This document shows, one piece after another, positions 1-7,790 of a DNA stretch of 11,191 nucleotides. This DNA is from Burkholderiales bacterium (GTDB lineage Bacteria > Pseudomonadota > Gammaproteobacteria > Burkholderiales > Burkholderiaceae_C): NCBI GenBank assembly GCA_013205525.1, contig JABMMR010000095.1, positions 1 to 11,191 of the forward strand. The letters are read 5' to 3'. Within the stretch, counting starts at the first letter, position 1, and each line of letters begins with the position of its first letter. A model generated the notes under the pieces. It did no database searches. It was not told the origin of the DNA and saw nothing but the letters and a program-made list of their open reading frames with translations. Both the position numbers and the translations under genes were made by a program.

Positions 1-74
1 TCAACCCCTTGATCAAGATCATCAACATCGTGGCATTGCTGATCGTGCCAGTGATGATGCAAATACACGGCTAA
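1..74 (+). CDS. hppA: 3' end of H+-translocating membrane pyrophosphatase (partial)
   Basis: Only the last 23 codons lie in the window, in the frame starting at base 3 and ending at the TAA at 72-74. They read NPLIKIINIVALLIVP followed by VMMQIHG. The NPLIKIINIVALL(I)VP stretch is the C-terminal membrane helix typical of bacterial V-type H+-translocating inorganic pyrophosphatases (HppA), which couple pyrophosphate hydrolysis to proton pumping across the inner membrane. The identification rests on this short but distinctive tail. The catalytic part lies upstream of the window, so potassium dependence cannot be judged. An intrinsic terminator follows 28 bp after the stop, which fits this being the end of a transcription unit. 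Confidence 0.8.
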   Translation, partial: NPLIKIINIVALLIVPVMMQIHG

Positions 75-102
75 GTCAGCTCCATTCTGATGCACTGCTA
101 AG

Positions 103-126
103 AGCCCGCTTCGGCGGGCTTTTTTT
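103..126 (+). terminator. Intrinsic (rho-independent) terminator of hppA
   Basis: A perfect 7-bp GC-rich stem, AGCCCGC (103-109) pairing with GCGGGCT (114-120), closes a TTCG tetraloop and is followed directly by six T (121-126). This is a textbook terminator for the plus-strand gene ending at 74. It is the only convincing intrinsic terminator in the window. Confidence 0.93.
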
Positions 127-282
127 ACGCCTGCTTGGACTTGTTTGAAGTCACGAATTAGCCGCCCGCCATGGGGACACATTTTGCTGCTCTTTCGCTC
201 ACAAAATGCTCCCCAGGCCGTGCGGCTCTGAAGGTATTTTGCTGGCGTGCCAAACCGGGCGGGGTCGGCAGGCAGGCGTAAA
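124..282. repeat. Candidate MITE-like element bounded by 11-bp inverted repeats
   Basis: TTTACGCCTGC at 124-134 is the exact reverse complement of GCAGGCGTAAA at 272-282, enclosing a 159-bp unit without an evident gene. A second, longer imperfect inverted repeat is nested inside (161-226). Short matched ends around a non-coding, hairpin-rich interior are the architecture of miniature inverted-repeat elements. The left end overlaps the T-tract of the hppA terminator, so part of the match could reflect that context. No clear target-site duplication is visible (only TT on both sides). The mobile nature is inferred; the repeats themselves are directly visible. Confidence 0.4.
161..226. repeat. 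Long imperfect inverted repeat (hairpin)
   Basis: The left arm runs from GCCGC (161-165) through GGGG (173-176) to CATTTTG (180-186). The right arm runs from CAAAATG (202-208) through CCCC (211-214) to GCGGC (222-226). The three blocks pair in order across a 15-nt loop (187-201), with small mismatched stretches between them. The transcript or single strand could form an extended hairpin. There is no T-run after it, so it is not a terminator. It lies inside the possible MITE-like unit. Confidence 0.6.
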
Positions 283-307
283 TTAATTGGGATCTGACCC
301 CAATTAA
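283..307. repeat. REP-like palindrome upstream of moaA
   Basis: TTAATTGGG (283-291) and CCCAATTAA (299-307) form perfect 9-bp arms around a 7-base spacer (ATCTGAC). It abuts the right end of the 124-282 unit and ends 20 bp before the moaA start. From memory, similar GGGGTCAGATCCC-type palindromes are common in Betaproteobacteria around Y1 (IS200-like/RAYT) transposase genes. That link is inference, and no transposase is present here. Alternatives are a dyad operator for a regulator of moaA, or a weak bidirectional hairpin. Confidence 0.5.
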
Positions 308-327
308 CCATCAGGCAAAATAGCTGG

Positions 328-1485
328 ATGACAGAACGTGTGATCCCCCTGCTCGACCAACGCAACCGCCCGGCCCTGGTGCCGGCCACCGCCATCGTCC
401 CCAGCGGACTGCTGGGCGACCAACGTGGCCGTCCGCTGCGCGACCTGCGCATCAGCGTCACCGACCGCTGCAACTTTCGCTGCAACTACTGCATGCCCAA
501 GGAAGTGTTTGACAGCAATTACAAATACCTGCCGCACTCCTCGCTTTTAAGCTTTGAGGAAATCACCCGCATCGCTCGCCTGTTTGTGGCGCACGGGGTG
601 CAAAAGCTGCGACTGACCGGCGGCGAGCCTTTGCTGCGCAAAAACTTGGAAGTGCTGATTGAACAACTCGCCGCGCTGCGCACCCCCGAGGGCAAACCCC
701 TTGACCTGACCCTCACCACCAACGGCTCGCTGCTGCGCCGAAAAGCGGCTGGCTTGAAGGCGGCTGGTTTGCAGCGCGTGACCATCAGCTTGGATGGATT
801 AGACGACGCTATCTTTCGCGCCATGAACGATGTGGACTTCCCCGTGGCCGATGTGCTTGACGGCATAGAAGCCGCCAAAGAAGCCGGACTGGGCTTGGAT
901 GCCCAAGGCAACTTCAGCGGATTGAAAATCAATATGGTGGTGAAGAAAAGCACCAATCTGGGCGAGATCATCCCCATGGCGCGGCATTTCCGTGGCAGCG
1001 GCATCACTCTGCGCTTTATCGAATACATGGATGTGGGTGAGACCAACGGCTGGCAAATGGAAGAGGTGCTGCCCTCGGCCGAGCTCATCAAATTGCTGCA
1101 AACTGAGTTCCCGCTGGTGCCGCTTGAGGCCTCCGCACCCGGTGAGACTGCGCAGCGCTGGGGCTACGCCAACGACCAAGGCGAGTTTGATCCGAGCTTG
1201 GGCGAGGTGGGCGTGATCAGCAGCGTCACCCAAGCTTTTTGTGGCGACTGTAACCGCGCTCGCTTGTCTACCGAAGGTCAGCTCTACCTTTGCTTGTTTG
1301 CTGCGCAAGGCCACGATTTGCGTAGCCTCTTGCGCAACGGCGCGTCTGACGCCGACATCGCCTCAGCAATTGGCCTCATTTGGAACCAGCGAGACGACCG
1401 TTACTCGGAGTTGCGTGGCCAAAACCTGCAACCGCCTGCAGTCCCCGGGCAAAAACGCGTCGAGATGAGCTATATAGGCGGCTGA
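328..1485 (+). CDS. moaA: GTP 3',8-cyclase MoaA (molybdenum cofactor biosynthesis)
   Basis: Cytoplasmic radical SAM enzyme that rearranges GTP to (8S)-3',8-cyclo-7,8-dihydroguanosine triphosphate, the first step of molybdopterin synthesis; MoaC acts next. The 385-residue protein has the N-terminal radical-SAM cluster CxxxCxxC (C48, C52, C55 in [15 protein letters not shown]), the SAM-binding TGGEP (97-101), and the second 4Fe-4S site at the C-terminus (C305, C308, C322, with [10 protein letters not shown]). It ends in the family's essential Gly-Gly tail (YIGG). It is longer than the approximately 329-residue E. coli protein because of an N-terminal extension of about 35 residues, small loops after the cluster, and a loop around 189-198. 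ATG 328 is the only reasonable start. The Shine-Dalgarno is weak (AGG at 313-315, 12 nt away). mobA follows 12 bp later. Confidence 0.97.
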   Translation: MTERVIPLLDQRNRPALVPATAIVPSGLLGDQRGRPLRDLRISVTDRCNFRCNYCMPKEVFDSNYKYLPHSSLLSFEEITRIARLFVAHGVQKLRLTGGEPLLRKNLEVLIEQLAALRTPEGKPLDLTLTTNGSLLRRKAAGLKAAGLQRVTISLDGLDDAIFRAMNDVDFPVADVLDGIEAAKEAGLGLDAQGNFSGLKINMVVKKSTNLGEIIPMARHFRGSGITLRFIEYMDVGETNGWQMEEVLPSAELIKLLQTEFPLVPLEASAPGETAQRWGYANDQGEFDPSLGEVGVISSVTQAFCGDCNRARLSTEGQLYLCLFAAQGHDLRSLLRNGASDADIASAIGLIWNQRDDRYSELRGQNLQPPAVPGQKRVEMSYIGG

Positions 1486-1497
1486 GCCTTAGGCTTG

Positions 1498-2130
1498 ATG
1501 TTGCTCAGTCATCCCACCTCGCAAGACATCACCGGCTGGGTATTGGCTGGCGGACAAGGCCAGCGCATGGGCGGCGCAGACAAGGGTTTGCAAGTGTTTC
1601 AAGGCCAAGCTTTGGCCTTGAGAGCGGCTCAACGCTTAGCGCCCCAAGTTCATGTGGTCAAACTCAATGCCAACCGCCATCTTCCCGACTATGAAAGCTG
1701 GGGCTACGAAGTTCATGCCGACAACGTGGATGGGTTTGCGGGACCCTTGGCGGGCATGCTGACGGGCTTGCAACACTGCGACACCGAATGGCTGCTGTGT
1801 GTCCCGTGTGACAGTCCTTTTTTTCCGCCGGATTTGGCTCAGCGTTTGAGCATGGCCTTGGGCGCTCAACAGTCGCTGATAGCCACGGCTTGGGGCGCCG
1901 AGGTCTCATCAACAGGTGAAGCGGAGTGCAGGCCACAACCGGTGTTTTGCTTGCTGCATATGTCCTTGCAGCAAAGCCTGCAAGATTTTTTGCGCTCAGG
2001 CGGGCGCAAGATTGACACTTGGACCGCACAACATTCGAATGCCCGTATGGACTTCAACCTGCCCCACGACCACCGCCATGCGTTTGCCAACGCCAATACA
2101 TGGCAGGAATTGAAAGACTTAGAGCACTAA
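1498..2130 (+). CDS. mobA: Molybdenum cofactor guanylyltransferase MobA
   Basis: Transfers GMP from GTP to Mo-molybdopterin, giving the guanine-dinucleotide form of the cofactor used by DMSO-reductase-family enzymes such as nitrate reductase and formate dehydrogenase. The signature nucleotide-binding loop LAGGQGQRMGGADKG is near the N-terminus, followed by DGFAGPLAGM, and LLCVPCDSPFFPPDL carries the metal-binding Asp of the GT-A-like fold. The C-terminal FANANT motif is also typical. At 210 residues it has normal length. ATG 1498 is preferred because AGG (1491-1493) sits 4 nt upstream; the adjacent in-frame TTG at 1495 would add one residue. It is likely co-transcribed with moaA. Its stop overlaps, tail to tail, the stop of the efflux pump gene by 3-4 bases, with no terminator between them. 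Confidence 0.95.
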   Translation: MLLSHPTSQDITGWVLAGGQGQRMGGADKGLQVFQGQALALRAAQRLAPQVHVVKLNANRHLPDYESWGYEVHADNVDGFAGPLAGMLTGLQHCDTEWLLCVPCDSPFFPPDLAQRLSMALGAQQSLIATAWGAEVSSTGEAECRPQPVFCLLHMSLQQSLQDFLRSGGRKIDTWTAQHSNARMDFNLPHDHRHAFANANTWQELKDLEH

Positions 2131-5100
2131 GCTGTTTTTGCAGCTGCGGTGTCTTCTTCAAAGACCGTCTGAATAGGACCAGGCGTTTCCTTTCGGGAAA
2201 ACAAAGAGTACATGGTTGGCACCACAAAAATCGTGAGCAAGGTACCTAAAGACATGCCCCCCACAATCACCCAACCAATTTGCTGACGGCTCTCTGAGCC
2301 CGCACCGGTGGCCATTGCCAAGGGAATAGCGCCCAGCACCATGGCACCGGTGGTCATCAAAATAGGGCGCAAACGCAAAGTGGCTGATTGGTGAACGGCT
2401 TCTAAGGCGCTCATGCCAGTCATGCGCAATTGATTGGCAAACTCAACAATCAAAATACCGTGCTTGGTGATCAAACCCACCAAAGTGATGAGGCCAATTT
2501 GGCTGTACACATTCAGCGTGCTTCCTGTCCATTGCAGCGCCAATAGCGCACCGACCATAGACAAAGGCACGGACAGCAAAATCACAAAGGGATCGACAAA
2601 GCTCTCGAACTGCGCGGCCAAGACCAAAAATATAAACACCAAGGCCAGCACAAACACGCCAGTGAGCGAGCCTGAAGACTGCACAAATTCACGCGAATTG
2701 CCGTTGACATCGGTGGTGTAACCGGTCTTGAGCACTTTGCCAGTGACACCTTTCATGAAGGTCAAAGCCTGCCCCAATGAATAGCTAGGGGCCAGATTGG
2801 CGGTGAAGGTGACACTGCGGCGTTGTGAAAAGTGATTAAGTTCACGCGGCACCACCACCTCTTTCATCTTCACCAAGGCGGACAAAGGCACCATGGTGTC
2901 AGCGCGTCCGCGAACAAAAATTTTCTCTACATCCATAGGCGTGTTGCGGCTCTTGGCTTCGGTTTGCACCACCACATCGTATTGTTCGCCACCCCGCTTG
3001 TACTGGGTAACGCTGCGCCCGCCCATGGCGGTTTCCACCGCACGAGCGATGACGTCTACAGGAATACCCAAATCGGCTGCGCGTTCGCGGTCTACCTCTA
3101 AGCTGATCTCGGGCTTGTTCAAACGCAAGTCCACATCCATGCTGACGATGCCTGGGTTTTTAGCCACTTCATCTTGAATGGTCTTGGTGACTTTGGCCAG
3201 GTTTTCATAGCTGTCGTTGGTCAGCACCACGAAGTTGAAAGGTCGCTCACGGAAAGCTTGACCTAAAGACGGCGGGGTAATCGGGAAAGCCATCACGCCG
3301 GACATGCCGCCCATCGCGGGCATCATTTCAAGCGCTATGGCCAAGGTGCTGCGTTTACGCTCCCCCCATGGCAAAGCACCTAAAAACACCGCGCCTTGCG
3401 CCACCGTGGGGTTGCCCACCACAGCAAAGAATTTATCGAACTCGCTGTATTTGCGTCCGATTTTTTCCAGCATATTGACGTACTTGGAGGTGTAGTCGAG
3501 GGTGGCGCCATCGGGTCCGTTGATGATGACCAAAATCACGCCTCGGTCTTCCATGGGTGCCAACTCGCTCTTGGCATTGATGAACAACTGGTATGAGCCG
3601 TAAGCCGCCAACAACATGACACCCACCACCAACCAACGGCGCGAAAACTGCATGCCACCGAAGCGCCAAGCGGTGAGAGTCCAGCGCAATAAACGCCCAT
3701 AGCCGGCAGTCAAGCCTTCCAGCAAGCGCCCCATGCCGCGGTCAAAGAAGGAGGGATGGGGATTGTGTTTAAGGAGTTTGGAACACATCATGGGCGAAAG
3801 CGACAAAGCCACCACACCCGAGACAATGACCGAGCCCGCCAAGGCCAGTGCAAACTCGGCGAACAGTCGACCGGTACGCCCAGGCGTGAACGCCAAGGGG
3901 GCAAAAACCGCCACAAGCGTCATGGTCATGGCGACCACAGCAAAACCAATTTCTCTCACGCCCTTGATGGCAGCGGCAAACGGCTCCATACCCTGTTCGA
4001 TATAGCGGTAAATGTTCTCCAGCACCACGATGGAGTCGTCGACCACCAAGCCAATCGCCAAGACCAGCGCCAGCAAGGTGAGTGAGTTGATGGAGAAACC
4101 AAACAAGGCCATCAAGGCAAAGGTGCCTATCAGGGACACCGGAATGGTGATGAGTGGAATGATCGAGGCGCGCAAGGTGCGCAAGAACACAAAGATGACC
4201 AAGGACACCAAGGCCGCGGCTTCGAAAATCGTGTAAAAAACAGCTTCAATAGATTTTTCGATGAACACCGATGAATCGTTAGCCACTTCGATATTCACGC
4301 CAGAGGGAAGGTTTTCCTTGATGCGCGGCATCATCGCTGTGATGGCTTTGCTCAGCTCCAAGGGGTTGGCGGTGGAGTTGCGCAGCACGCCTAAAGCAAT
4401 CGATTCGTTGCCGTTGTAGCGGACTGAAAAACGCTCAGCCAAGGGGCCTTGCTCTATGCGGGCCACGTCGTGCAGTCGTATCGACATGCCATTGACAGTG
4501 CGAATAACGATCTCGCCAAACTCTTCGGGCTTGCGCAAATCGGTGGCGGTGGTGATGTTGAACTCACGCATTTGGCTCTCTACCCTGCCAGCAGGCACCT
4601 CAACATTGGACTTGCGTAAAGCATCTTCAATGTCTTGGGTGGTCAGGCGGTAGGCGGCGAGTCGTTCGGTGTCTAGCCAAACCCGCATGGCGTATTTGCG
4701 TTCACCAAAAATACGCACATCGGCCACGCCTGGCGCGGTTTGCATCATGGGCTTAGCAATCCGATTGGCCAAATCGGTGAGCTGCAAAGTGTTCATAGTG
4801 TCCGAGCTGAAGGACAGCCAAATCACCGGTTGTGCATCAGCTTCCACCTTGGCAATAACAGGTTCATCGATGCCCACGGGCAGTCGCTGGCGCACACGCG
4901 AGACTTTGTCGCGCACATCCGAGGCGGCGGCGTCAGGATCTCGTGTGAGCAAAAATTTGACGGTGATCTGACTTTGCTCTTGGCGACTGATGGAGGTAAT
5001 GACGTCTAAGCCCTCGACCCCAGAGAGTGAGTCTTCCAGTATCTTGGTGACCTGCGACTCCACCACCGCGCTGGAAGCGCCCACATAACGGGTTTCCACT

Positions 5101-5237
5101 GTGACCGTGGGGTTGTCGATCTTGGGGTACTCACGAATGACCAGTCGGTTGAAGGACACCAGCCCGACCAAAACAATCAGCAGTGACAAAACGGTGGCAA
5201 AAACTGGCCGACGTATCGACAACTCAGGCAATTGCAT
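2127..5237 (-). CDS. RND multidrug efflux transporter, HAE-1 family inner-membrane pump
   Basis: Proton-driven inner-membrane pump of a tripartite efflux complex, expected to work with the adaptor encoded just upstream and an outer-membrane channel not in this window. With start ATG at 5237 it has 1036 residues, close to AcrB (1049). It begins with MQLPELSIRRPVFA, a typical cytoplasmic lead into the first transmembrane helix. Proton-relay residues are present: the Asp pair D400-D401 in GLVVDDSIVVLEN and a Lys at about 925 in LITKHGILIVEFAN, equivalent to AcrB D407/D408/K940. Two large periplasmic loops separate the two six-helix halves. The ITKHGILIVEFAN form recalls MexI/MexW-type pumps. An upstream in-frame start at 5276 would add 13 residues, but ATG 5237 has a good AGGAA Shine-Dalgarno about 6 nt away and lies 1 bp after the adaptor stop. 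Substrates cannot be read from sequence, and no regulator gene is adjacent. Confidence 0.95.
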   Translation of the reverse strand: MQLPELSIRRPVFATVLSLLIVLVGLVSFNRLVIREYPKIDNPTVTVETRYVGASSAVVESQVTKILEDSLSGVEGLDVITSISRQEQSQITVKFLLTRDPDAAASDVRDKVSRVRQRLPVGIDEPVIAKVEADAQPVIWLSFSSDTMNTLQLTDLANRIAKPMMQTAPGVADVRIFGERKYAMRVWLDTERLAAYRLTTQDIEDALRKSNVEVPAGRVESQMREFNITTATDLRKPEEFGEIVIRTVNGMSIRLHDVARIEQGPLAERFSVRYNGNESIALGVLRNSTANPLELSKAITAMMPRIKENLPSGVNIEVANDSSVFIEKSIEAVFYTIFEAAALVSLVIFVFLRTLRASIIPLITIPVSLIGTFALMALFGFSINSLTLLALVLAIGLVVDDSIVVLENIYRYIEQGMEPFAAAIKGVREIGFAVVAMTMTLVAVFAPLAFTPGRTGRLFAEFALALAGSVIVSGVVALSLSPMMCSKLLKHNPHPSFFDRGMGRLLEGLTAGYGRLLRWTLTAWRFGGMQFSRRWLVVGVMLLAAYGSYQLFINAKSELAPMEDRGVILVIINGPDGATLDYTSKYVNMLEKIGRKYSEFDKFFAVVGNPTVAQGAVFLGALPWGERKRSTLAIALEMMPAMGGMSGVMAFPITPPSLGQAFRERPFNFVVLTNDSYENLAKVTKTIQDEVAKNPGIVSMDVDLRLNKPEISLEVDRERAADLGIPVDVIARAVETAMGGRSVTQYKRGGEQYDVVVQTEAKSRNTPMDVEKIFVRGRADTMVPLSALVKMKEVVVPRELNHFSQRRSVTFTANLAPSYSLGQALTFMKGVTGKVLKTGYTTDVNGNSREFVQSSGSLTGVFVLALVFIFLVLAAQFESFVDPFVILLSVPLSMVGALLALQWTGSTLNVYSQIGLITLVGLITKHGILIVEFANQLRMTGMSALEAVHQSATLRLRPILMTTGAMVLGAIPLAMATGAGSESRQQIGWVIVGGMSLGTLLTIFVVPTMYSLFSRKETPGPIQTVFEEDTAAAKTA

Positions 5238-5238
5238 G

Positions 5239-6537
5239 TCAGTTCCTAGACTCGGTGACACGCAAGGCAGTGCCATCTTTTTGCAAGCGATGTTGACCGG
5301 CCACCACCACCGTATCTTCAGCGCTCAAGCCAGACAAAATTTCAACCCGTCCGGGGCGACGCATGCCCAACTTCACCTCGGTACGCAAAGACACCAGTTT
5401 GGTGTCTGGCGGCAAAGGACCGGCACCGGCAACCGCCTCGGGCGCCACGGCTCTGATAACAAACTGTTTTTCACCCATGGGCACAATGGCTTCTTCGGGG
5501 ATCGATAAGGCCTCGGTTTTAAGCGCAAACAAAGCATTGACACGCGCAAACATGCCTGGACGCAAAGGGCCTGGGGGCGAGAACTTATCGGCAATCAGTG
5601 CCGGCTTGGGCTGACAAGCTGTATCGGGCGGAGCGGGATTGGGTGTGGCAACAGCCGGTTCCAAAGGTTTGAGAGCGGGTAAACCTTTCTTGCTTGGGGT
5701 GTCCGATGCGCCATCATTGCGCAGCATGGCTCTGACGCTGATGGATCGACCATTGGCGTCAAGCAGTGGGTCTATTGCTTCGATACGGGCTTGGTAGTTG
5801 ATGCCTGGCATGGCGTCGATCAAAACTTCCACGGTTTGCTTGGCTGACAGTTTGCTTTGGTAGCGCTCGGGCAAACGAAAATCGACATACAACTGGGTGA
5901 GGTCTTCCAAATTGACCATGTCCGCACCATCTTTGACATAGTCGCCGATATTGATTGTGCGCAAACCCACCGTGCCACTGAACGGTGCCACGATACGCAT
6001 ACGCTCCCAACGGGCACAGGTGAGCGCCACTTGCGCCTGAGCCACCTGCAAACTGGCTTGGCTTTCATCAAGCGAGCGCTGGGCAATAAAGCCTTGCGAC
6101 ACCAAATCTTGGTTGCGCTTGTGGTTGGCTTGAACAATAGACATTTGGGCTTGCGCCTGTTGAATTTCAGCGCGCTGCAAGCTGTCGTCGAGTTGCACCA
6201 GCATTTGGCCTTTGCGTACCTGACTGCCATCGGCAAAGCCCAAGGCCACCACTCGGCCTGCCACTTCGGGGCGTAACATAATATTTTGTCGTGACTTGAG
6301 CGTGCCCACGGTTTGTGCGTCGTCGCGCAAAGGTGACTGCTCGACTTTGGCCACTTCCACGCCCATAGCGCGTGGCGGTCCCGCAGGCGCACCACCGGCC
6401 GCTGGCCCTGGCGCACCAGCAGTGGGGGCTGCAACGCCAGCGGATGAAGCGGGTTTGTTTTGATACCACCAGCCTCCCGCTGCAACGATAGCAATACCTA
6501 CAAGCGCCACAGCGGTGATCGTGTTTTTATAAGCCAT
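5239..6537 (-). CDS. RND efflux periplasmic adaptor (membrane fusion protein)
   Basis: Bridges the RND pump encoded next to an outer-membrane channel. The 432 residues show an N-terminal membrane anchor (about 8-23, no lipobox Cys), then an Ala/Pro/Gly-rich linker (29-56). A split lipoyl half-motif follows (LRPEVAGRVVALGFADGSQV, then APFSGTVGLR at 184-193), flanking an alpha-hairpin rich in Gln/Ala (about 118-172). The beta-barrel domain contains LRPGMFARV (325-333), and a membrane-proximal domain ends the chain. Two features are odd. A Pro-rich insertion of about 49 residues (276-324) lies between SVRAMLRND and LRPGMF, where relatives usually have a few residues. A smaller Ala/Pro loop lies at 364-379. 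The start ATG lies 36 bp after rnhA with only a weak ribosome site. The stop falls 1 bp before the pump start, so translation is probably coupled. Confidence 0.93.
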   Translation of the reverse strand: MAYKNTITAVALVGIAIVAAGGWWYQNKPASSAGVAAPTAGAPGPAAGGAPAGPPRAMGVEVAKVEQSPLRDDAQTVGTLKSRQNIMLRPEVAGRVVALGFADGSQVRKGQMLVQLDDSLQRAEIQQAQAQMSIVQANHKRNQDLVSQGFIAQRSLDESQASLQVAQAQVALTCARWERMRIVAPFSGTVGLRTINIGDYVKDGADMVNLEDLTQLYVDFRLPERYQSKLSAKQTVEVLIDAMPGINYQARIEAIDPLLDANGRSISVRAMLRNDGASDTPSKKGLPALKPLEPAVATPNPAPPDTACQPKPALIADKFSPPGPLRPGMFARVNALFALKTEALSIPEEAIVPMGEKQFVIRAVAPEAVAGAGPLPPDTKLVSLRTEVKLGMRRPGRVEILSGLSAEDTVVVAGQHRLQKDGTALRVTESRN

Positions 6538-6573
6538 AGTGATTAAAAGCCCAAGTATTGGTTCAAGTCATTA

Positions 6574-7020
6574 TCAACCCGTTTGCACCGTCAGCACACC
6601 TTGGTTGGCCAGCGCGTCAGCACGGTCGTTGCCAAGGTCGCCCGAATGGCCTTTGACCCAGCGCCACTCTATAAGGTGTCCGCTTTGAGACACCACCTCG
6701 TCCAAGGTTTGCCATAAATCAGCATTTTTAACCGCTTGCTTGGCCGCGGTACGCCATCCCCGCGCTTTCCAGCTGGCCAGCCACTCGGTGATGCCTTTGC
6801 GAACATATTCGCTGTCTAAATAAAGATGCACATGGCAAGGCTGCTTCAATGCTTTCAAGGCCTGAATGACCGCCATCAGCTCCATGCGGTTATTGGTGGT
6901 TTGGGTTTCACCACCAAACAAATCACGCTGAATGTCGCCATAACTCAAAAAAGCACCCCAGCCGCCCGGCCCAGGATTGCCTTTACAAGCCCCATCGGTG
7001 TAAATAGTGACCAGCTTCAT
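6574..7020 (-). CDS. rnhA: Ribonuclease HI
   Basis: Cytoplasmic endonuclease that cuts the RNA strand of RNA:DNA hybrids, removing R-loops and primers. The 148-residue protein matches the usual bacterial length (about 150). The catalytic acidic residues are visible: D9 ([16 protein letters not shown]), E47 (NNRMEL), D69 (LYLDSEYV) and D132 (GNDRAD), together with the flexible-loop H125 in KGHSG. The basic handle region is present around [19 protein letters not shown]. The frame stays open upstream to 7209, but the conserved protein begins at [10 protein letters not shown]. That ATG overlaps the upstream methyltransferase stop as ATGA, which points to translational coupling; no Shine-Dalgarno precedes it. 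The neighbour order yafS-rnhA is conserved in E. coli, but the dnaQ gene that follows there is absent here. Confidence 0.97.
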   Translation of the reverse strand: MKLVTIYTDGACKGNPGPGGWGAFLSYGDIQRDLFGGETQTTNNRMELMAVIQALKALKQPCHVHLYLDSEYVRKGITEWLASWKARGWRTAAKQAVKNADLWQTLDEVVSQSGHLIEWRWVKGHSGDLGNDRADALANQGVLTVQTG

Positions 7021-7790
7021 GGAGGAGTTTTGCTGGAGTTCACTGTTGGCACCGCACTGGCCAAGGGCTTTCGGCTTACTTTCTTCCACCTTGGACTGAT
7101 CAAATGCATGCCTCTCACCCTTTTGATGGCCACCAAAAAATACACCGAACCCAAGATGGGCCACCAACGGTCTCCCGCCTTGTCCATCCAAGCAAAGCGC
7201 TCTAGCCATTTGTCCGAATGAACCGACGGCCGGTAAGCACCAAAACAGCCGCCTTCAATATCAAAGCTGAGCAAGCGCAACCAATCGCGCAGTCGCCAAT
7301 ACGCGATGAAGTCTGTTTGCGAGGGCAAAAAATAATCCTCCCAGCCAAAGCGCGCATAGAAGTTGGCACGCTGCTGGCGCAAACCCCAAAGGCTCAAGGG
7401 ATTGAAGCCGCAAATCACCACGCGACCATCGGCTACCAGTACACGCTCTACCTCACGCAAGCAGCTGTGCGGGTCGCGACTGAACTCCAAGGTGTGGGGC
7501 ATGACAACCAAATCGAGGCTTTGATCGGCAAACGGCAAAGCCACATCTTCGCTGAGCAAACTGGGTGTAGCAACAGAGGTGGCCTGGTTTTCACTCACCC
7601 AGCAATGCCGTATGCGACTGCTTTGCAAAGCCGAAATGCTGGACATTCCCAGTTGTAAAGCATGGTAGCCAAAGATGTCTGCAATGACGCGGTCGAATTG
7701 CCTAGACTCCCACTCACGCAGGTAAGAACCGGCCGGTGTTTGCAGCCAATCGTTCAAGTCGCAGGAGGTTTCTATAATTTGATGATTCAT
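7017..7790 (-). CDS. yafS: YafS-like class I SAM-dependent methyltransferase
   Basis: Predicted cytoplasmic SAM-dependent methyltransferase of unknown substrate, 257 residues. It starts with the family's [15 protein letters not shown] region, then carries FGYHALQLG (about 40-48), a post-strand motif around [34 protein letters not shown] (about 85-118), and [16 protein letters not shown], characteristic of the YafS-type group. The canonical GxGxG motif I is not obvious; the N-terminal part looks diverged, as usual in this group. The symbol is assigned from the order next to rnhA and mltD (E. coli mltD-gloB-yafS-rnhA) and from resemblance, so treat it as homologue-level. Its start codon (7788-7790) overlaps the divergent mltD start by two bases, so any promoter must lie inside mltD coding sequence. 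Its stop overlaps the rnhA start. Confidence 0.85.
   Translation of the reverse strand: MNHQIIETSCDLNDWLQTPAGSYLREWESRQFDRVIADIFGYHALQLGMSSISALQSSRIRHCWVSENQATSVATPSLLSEDVALPFADQSLDLVVMPHTLEFSRDPHSCLREVERVLVADGRVVICGFNPLSLWGLRQQRANFYARFGWEDYFLPSQTDFIAYWRLRDWLRLLSFDIEGGCFGAYRPSVHSDKWLERFAWMDKAGDRWWPILGSVYFLVAIKRVRGMHLISPRWKKVSRKPLASAVPTVNSSKTPP
7773..7778 (+). promoter_or_regulatory. Possible -10 box for mltD
   Basis: A perfect TATAAT ends 10 nt before the mltD ATG at 7789. Used as a -10 element, it would start transcription about 2-4 nt before the ATG, giving an almost leaderless mRNA. No good -35 stands 16-18 bp upstream (TCGTTC at 7750-7755 is poor). The hexamer is also explained as the reverse complement of yafS codons 5-7, so it may be chance. 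Confidence 0.3.

Noticed and set aside
745..775. Apparent tandem repeat encoding [10 protein letters not shown] in moaA
   Set aside because: MoaA proteins normally carry a similar Ala/Leu/Lys helix before the TISLD strand, so this is ordinary protein sequence rather than a recent duplication.
2130..2145. Small hairpin AGCTG/CAGCT as a terminator between mobA and the pump gene
   Set aside because: The stem is only 5 bp, the T-run is in the loop rather than after the stem, and it lies within pump codons.
5238..5276. 13-residue N-terminal extension of the RND pump
   Set aside because: It would overlap the adaptor gene. The internal ATG at 5237 has a good Shine-Dalgarno, and the protein then starts as RND pumps normally do.
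7021..7209. Upstream extension of the rnhA frame (63 residues)
   Set aside because: It overlaps the methyltransferase coding region out of frame, and RNase HI proteins begin at the conserved [10 protein letters not shown] start at 7020.
7218..7658. 146-codon plus-strand open frame opposite the methyltransferase
   Set aside because: It is antisense to a conserved gene, has no family signature, and its composition is explained by the complementary codons.
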